This document shows, piece by piece, positions 16,197 through 17,500 of a stretch of DNA of 17,500 nucleotides (the stretch's first letter is position 1; every line of letters starts with the position of its first letter). The notes under the pieces were generated by a model that had not been told where the DNA came from, did not search any database, and saw only the letters and a program-made list of their open reading frames with translations. Location of the stretch: positions 1 to 17,500 of the forward strand of contig JAWQFJ010005870.1 in the NCBI GenBank assembly GCA_034096865.1, in the 5' to 3' direction. This DNA comes from Theodoxus fluviatilis (taxonomy: Eukaryota; Mollusca; Gastropoda; Cycloneritida; Neritidae). The translations under genes were made by a program, and so were the position numbers.

Positions 16197-16376
16197 CTCA
16201 TACAGAGCTGAAACACTGCACTTGGACATTCACCAGGAGGTCGTTGGTTCAGTCCTCGTCTGAGGTCCCAAGCCTTTACTGTCCCCGGCAGAGTTTCAAC
16301 TCTGTACAACCAACCTCTTAGGACAGAGTGAACAACCAAGAAGAGACATATGACCCCCAGGAAAGACAAGCAGGTG
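16197..16376 (+). mobile_element. tRNA-derived SINE, head remnant plus body
   Basis: From about 16218 the sequence aligns with the distal half of the 97-bp array unit (CACTTGGACATTCACCAGGA, then GGTCG, then a B-box-like GGTTCAGTCC at 16246-16255). It continues into a body with the hairpin CAGAGTTTCAACTCTG at 16289-16304. The same body occurs after the array (17049-17064), so the element is a SINE with a tRNA-like head and a conserved body. The A-box half of this copy is degraded. The order anticodon-arm-like segment, T-arm, B box and non-tRNA body is the standard layout of tRNA-derived SINEs. Confidence 0.6.
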
Positions 16377-16440
16377 CTCTTCTCGACTGGAGTAACTGGG
16401 CTAGTGAGGCTAAACATTTTAATGTCGCAATCTTTACATT

Positions 16441-17013
16441 GGCGATGCAAACAGAATCTGTCAGGTGCTTCAGTACCTCAGGGCGTACAGCTCTTGGACA
16501 TTCACAGGAAGGTTGCTGGTTTGATCCATGCCTAAATGGCGATGCAAACAGAATCTGTCAGGTGCTTCAGTACCTCAGGGCGTACAGCTCTTGGACATTC
16601 ACAGGAAGGTTGCTGGTTTGATCCATGCCTAAATGGCGATGCAAACAGAATCTGTCAGGTGCTTCAGTACCTCAGGGCGTACAGCTCTTGGACATTCACA
16701 GGAAGGTTGCTGGTTTGATCCATGCCTAAATGGCGATGCAAACAGAATCTGTCAGGTGCTTCAGTACCTCAGGGCGTACAGCTCTTGGACATTCACAGGA
16801 AGGTTGCTGGTTTGATCCATGCCTAAATGGCGATGCAAACAGAATCTGTCAGGTGCTTCAGTACCTCAGGGCGTACAGCTCTTGGACATTCACAGGAAGG
16901 TTGCTGGTTTGATCCATGCCTAAATGGCGATGCAGACAGAATCTGTCAGGTGCTTCAGTACCTCAGGGTGTACAGCACTTGGACATTCACAGGAAGGTTG
17001 CTGGTTTGATCCC
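16441..17013 (+). repeat. 97-bp tandem array of a SINE tRNA-like head (6 units)
   Basis: Units start at 16441, 16538, 16635, 16732, 16829 and 16926. The first five appear identical; the sixth has about three substitutions and ends where the SINE body begins. Each unit contains an A-box-like TACCTCAGGGCG (first at 16474) and a B-box-like GGTTTGATCC (first at 16518). The 44-base spacing equals that between tRNA positions 8 and 52. The segment between reads like a D-arm, anticodon region and variable region of a tRNA. Each unit could thus carry an internal RNA polymerase III promoter. The 60-codon ORFs that repeat through the array are by-products. Confidence 0.9.
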
Positions 17014-17090
17014 TGTCTGAAGTCAGAAACTTTTTCTTCTGTAGCCTGCAGGGTTTCAACTCTGTGGTAGGAACTTACTCACAACTATCA
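17014..17090 (+). mobile_element. SINE body following the array
   Basis: After the last B-box the sequence CTGTCTGAAGTC and CAGGGTTTCAACTCTG (17049-17064) matches the body at 16256-16304 (CGTCTGAGGTCCC, CAGAGTTTCAACTCTG). The array is therefore bracketed by two copies of the same SINE body. The end of the element is uncertain. Confidence 0.55.
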
Positions 17091-17500
17091 GGAGTTGATG
17101 GTTTTGAGAATAATCTATAAAAGTGGAAACTAGAAGTACTTGGAGAATAGTTTAATCTATTGGCCACTAGTTCTGCTAGTGACCATGATTTATGACCTCT
17201 GTAGTTGTTCACTGAAGGCATTGTCACAGATCATAATGGCATGTCAAAGTTTACAATGCATAGTTGAAGCCCAGCAGGGAACAGACAGAATACTTTAAGG
17301 AACTCATTTGACAACAAAGCAACATTCACTGACTCCTTTCTGCCTCTGGATTCCATTTGCTGTCTCAAGAGTCATGTGCTTACCTTTGTAAAAATCTTAT
17401 GAATATATCTAGCCAAAGACAGACTTGCATGAGAACCAGCTGACAGGTGACTTCAGCCAGGGCCCTAGACAGGCAAATGTATTGAAAACTAGGTCTTTCA
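17091..17500. other. Non-coding right edge, no gene seen
   Basis: Unique-looking, moderately AT-rich sequence without long ORFs, microsatellites or recognised repeats. The CTAGT inverted pair near 17166-17180 is too short to interpret. Confidence 0.45.

Noticed and set aside
16328..17009. Repeated 60-codon ORFs beginning MAMQTES
   Set aside because: Each is the same reading of the 97-bp SINE-head unit. The period is not a multiple of three and the content is tRNA-like, so a protein is unlikely.
16441..17013. CRISPR-like array
   Set aside because: The units are contiguous 97-bp tandem copies with no unique spacers, and they carry tRNA-type boxes.

Overview
The window looks like nuclear DNA of an invertebrate animal, most likely a mollusc. 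There are GT-AG introns, many long di-, tri- and tetranucleotide microsatellites, a tRNA-derived SINE, a MITE-like repeat pair, 5'-truncated LINE tails, mostly CpG-poor AT-rich sequence and no bacterial-style gene packing. The phylum is an inference from repeat style.

The main coding content is the 3' half of one plus-strand gene, reconstructed here as seven exons: A 7409-7552, B 9234-9314, C 10356-10508, D 12506-12535, E 13176-13232, F 14718-14804 and terminal G 15672-15762. Every donor falls after codon position 2 and every acceptor supplies position 3. The internal exons (144, 81, 153, 30, 57 and 87 nt) are therefore all 2-2 symmetric and could each be skipped without a frameshift. The chain encodes about 214 residues ending in a stop codon. 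The protein is Ser-rich, has proline-directed TP/SP sites and a basic patch, and shows no domain I recognise. Exons upstream of A were not found. A possible poly(A) signal lies at 16077.

From left to right the layout is as follows. Positions 1-147 hold a probable promoter pointing left out of the window (octamer, E-box, CCAAT and TATA). A nearly perfect 24-bp minisatellite occupies 1065-1738. A LINE tail lies at 2704-2940 on the minus strand. A CpG-rich block with an unrecognised ORF lies at 4561-4816. MITE copy 1 is at 6027-6375 and a second LINE tail is at 6841-7050 (minus). The gene then begins, and its introns carry an inverted repeat, MITE copy 2 (9912-10249), a third LINE tail (10615-10980, plus strand, broken) and microsatellites. 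Beyond the gene lies a (TAG)n tract, then a tRNA-derived SINE whose head has been tandemly amplified as a 97-bp unit (16441-17013).

No tRNA gene proper, rRNA or CRISPR array is present, and no autonomous transposon is intact. Most long ORFs other than the exons come from simple repeats, minisatellites or transposon debris.
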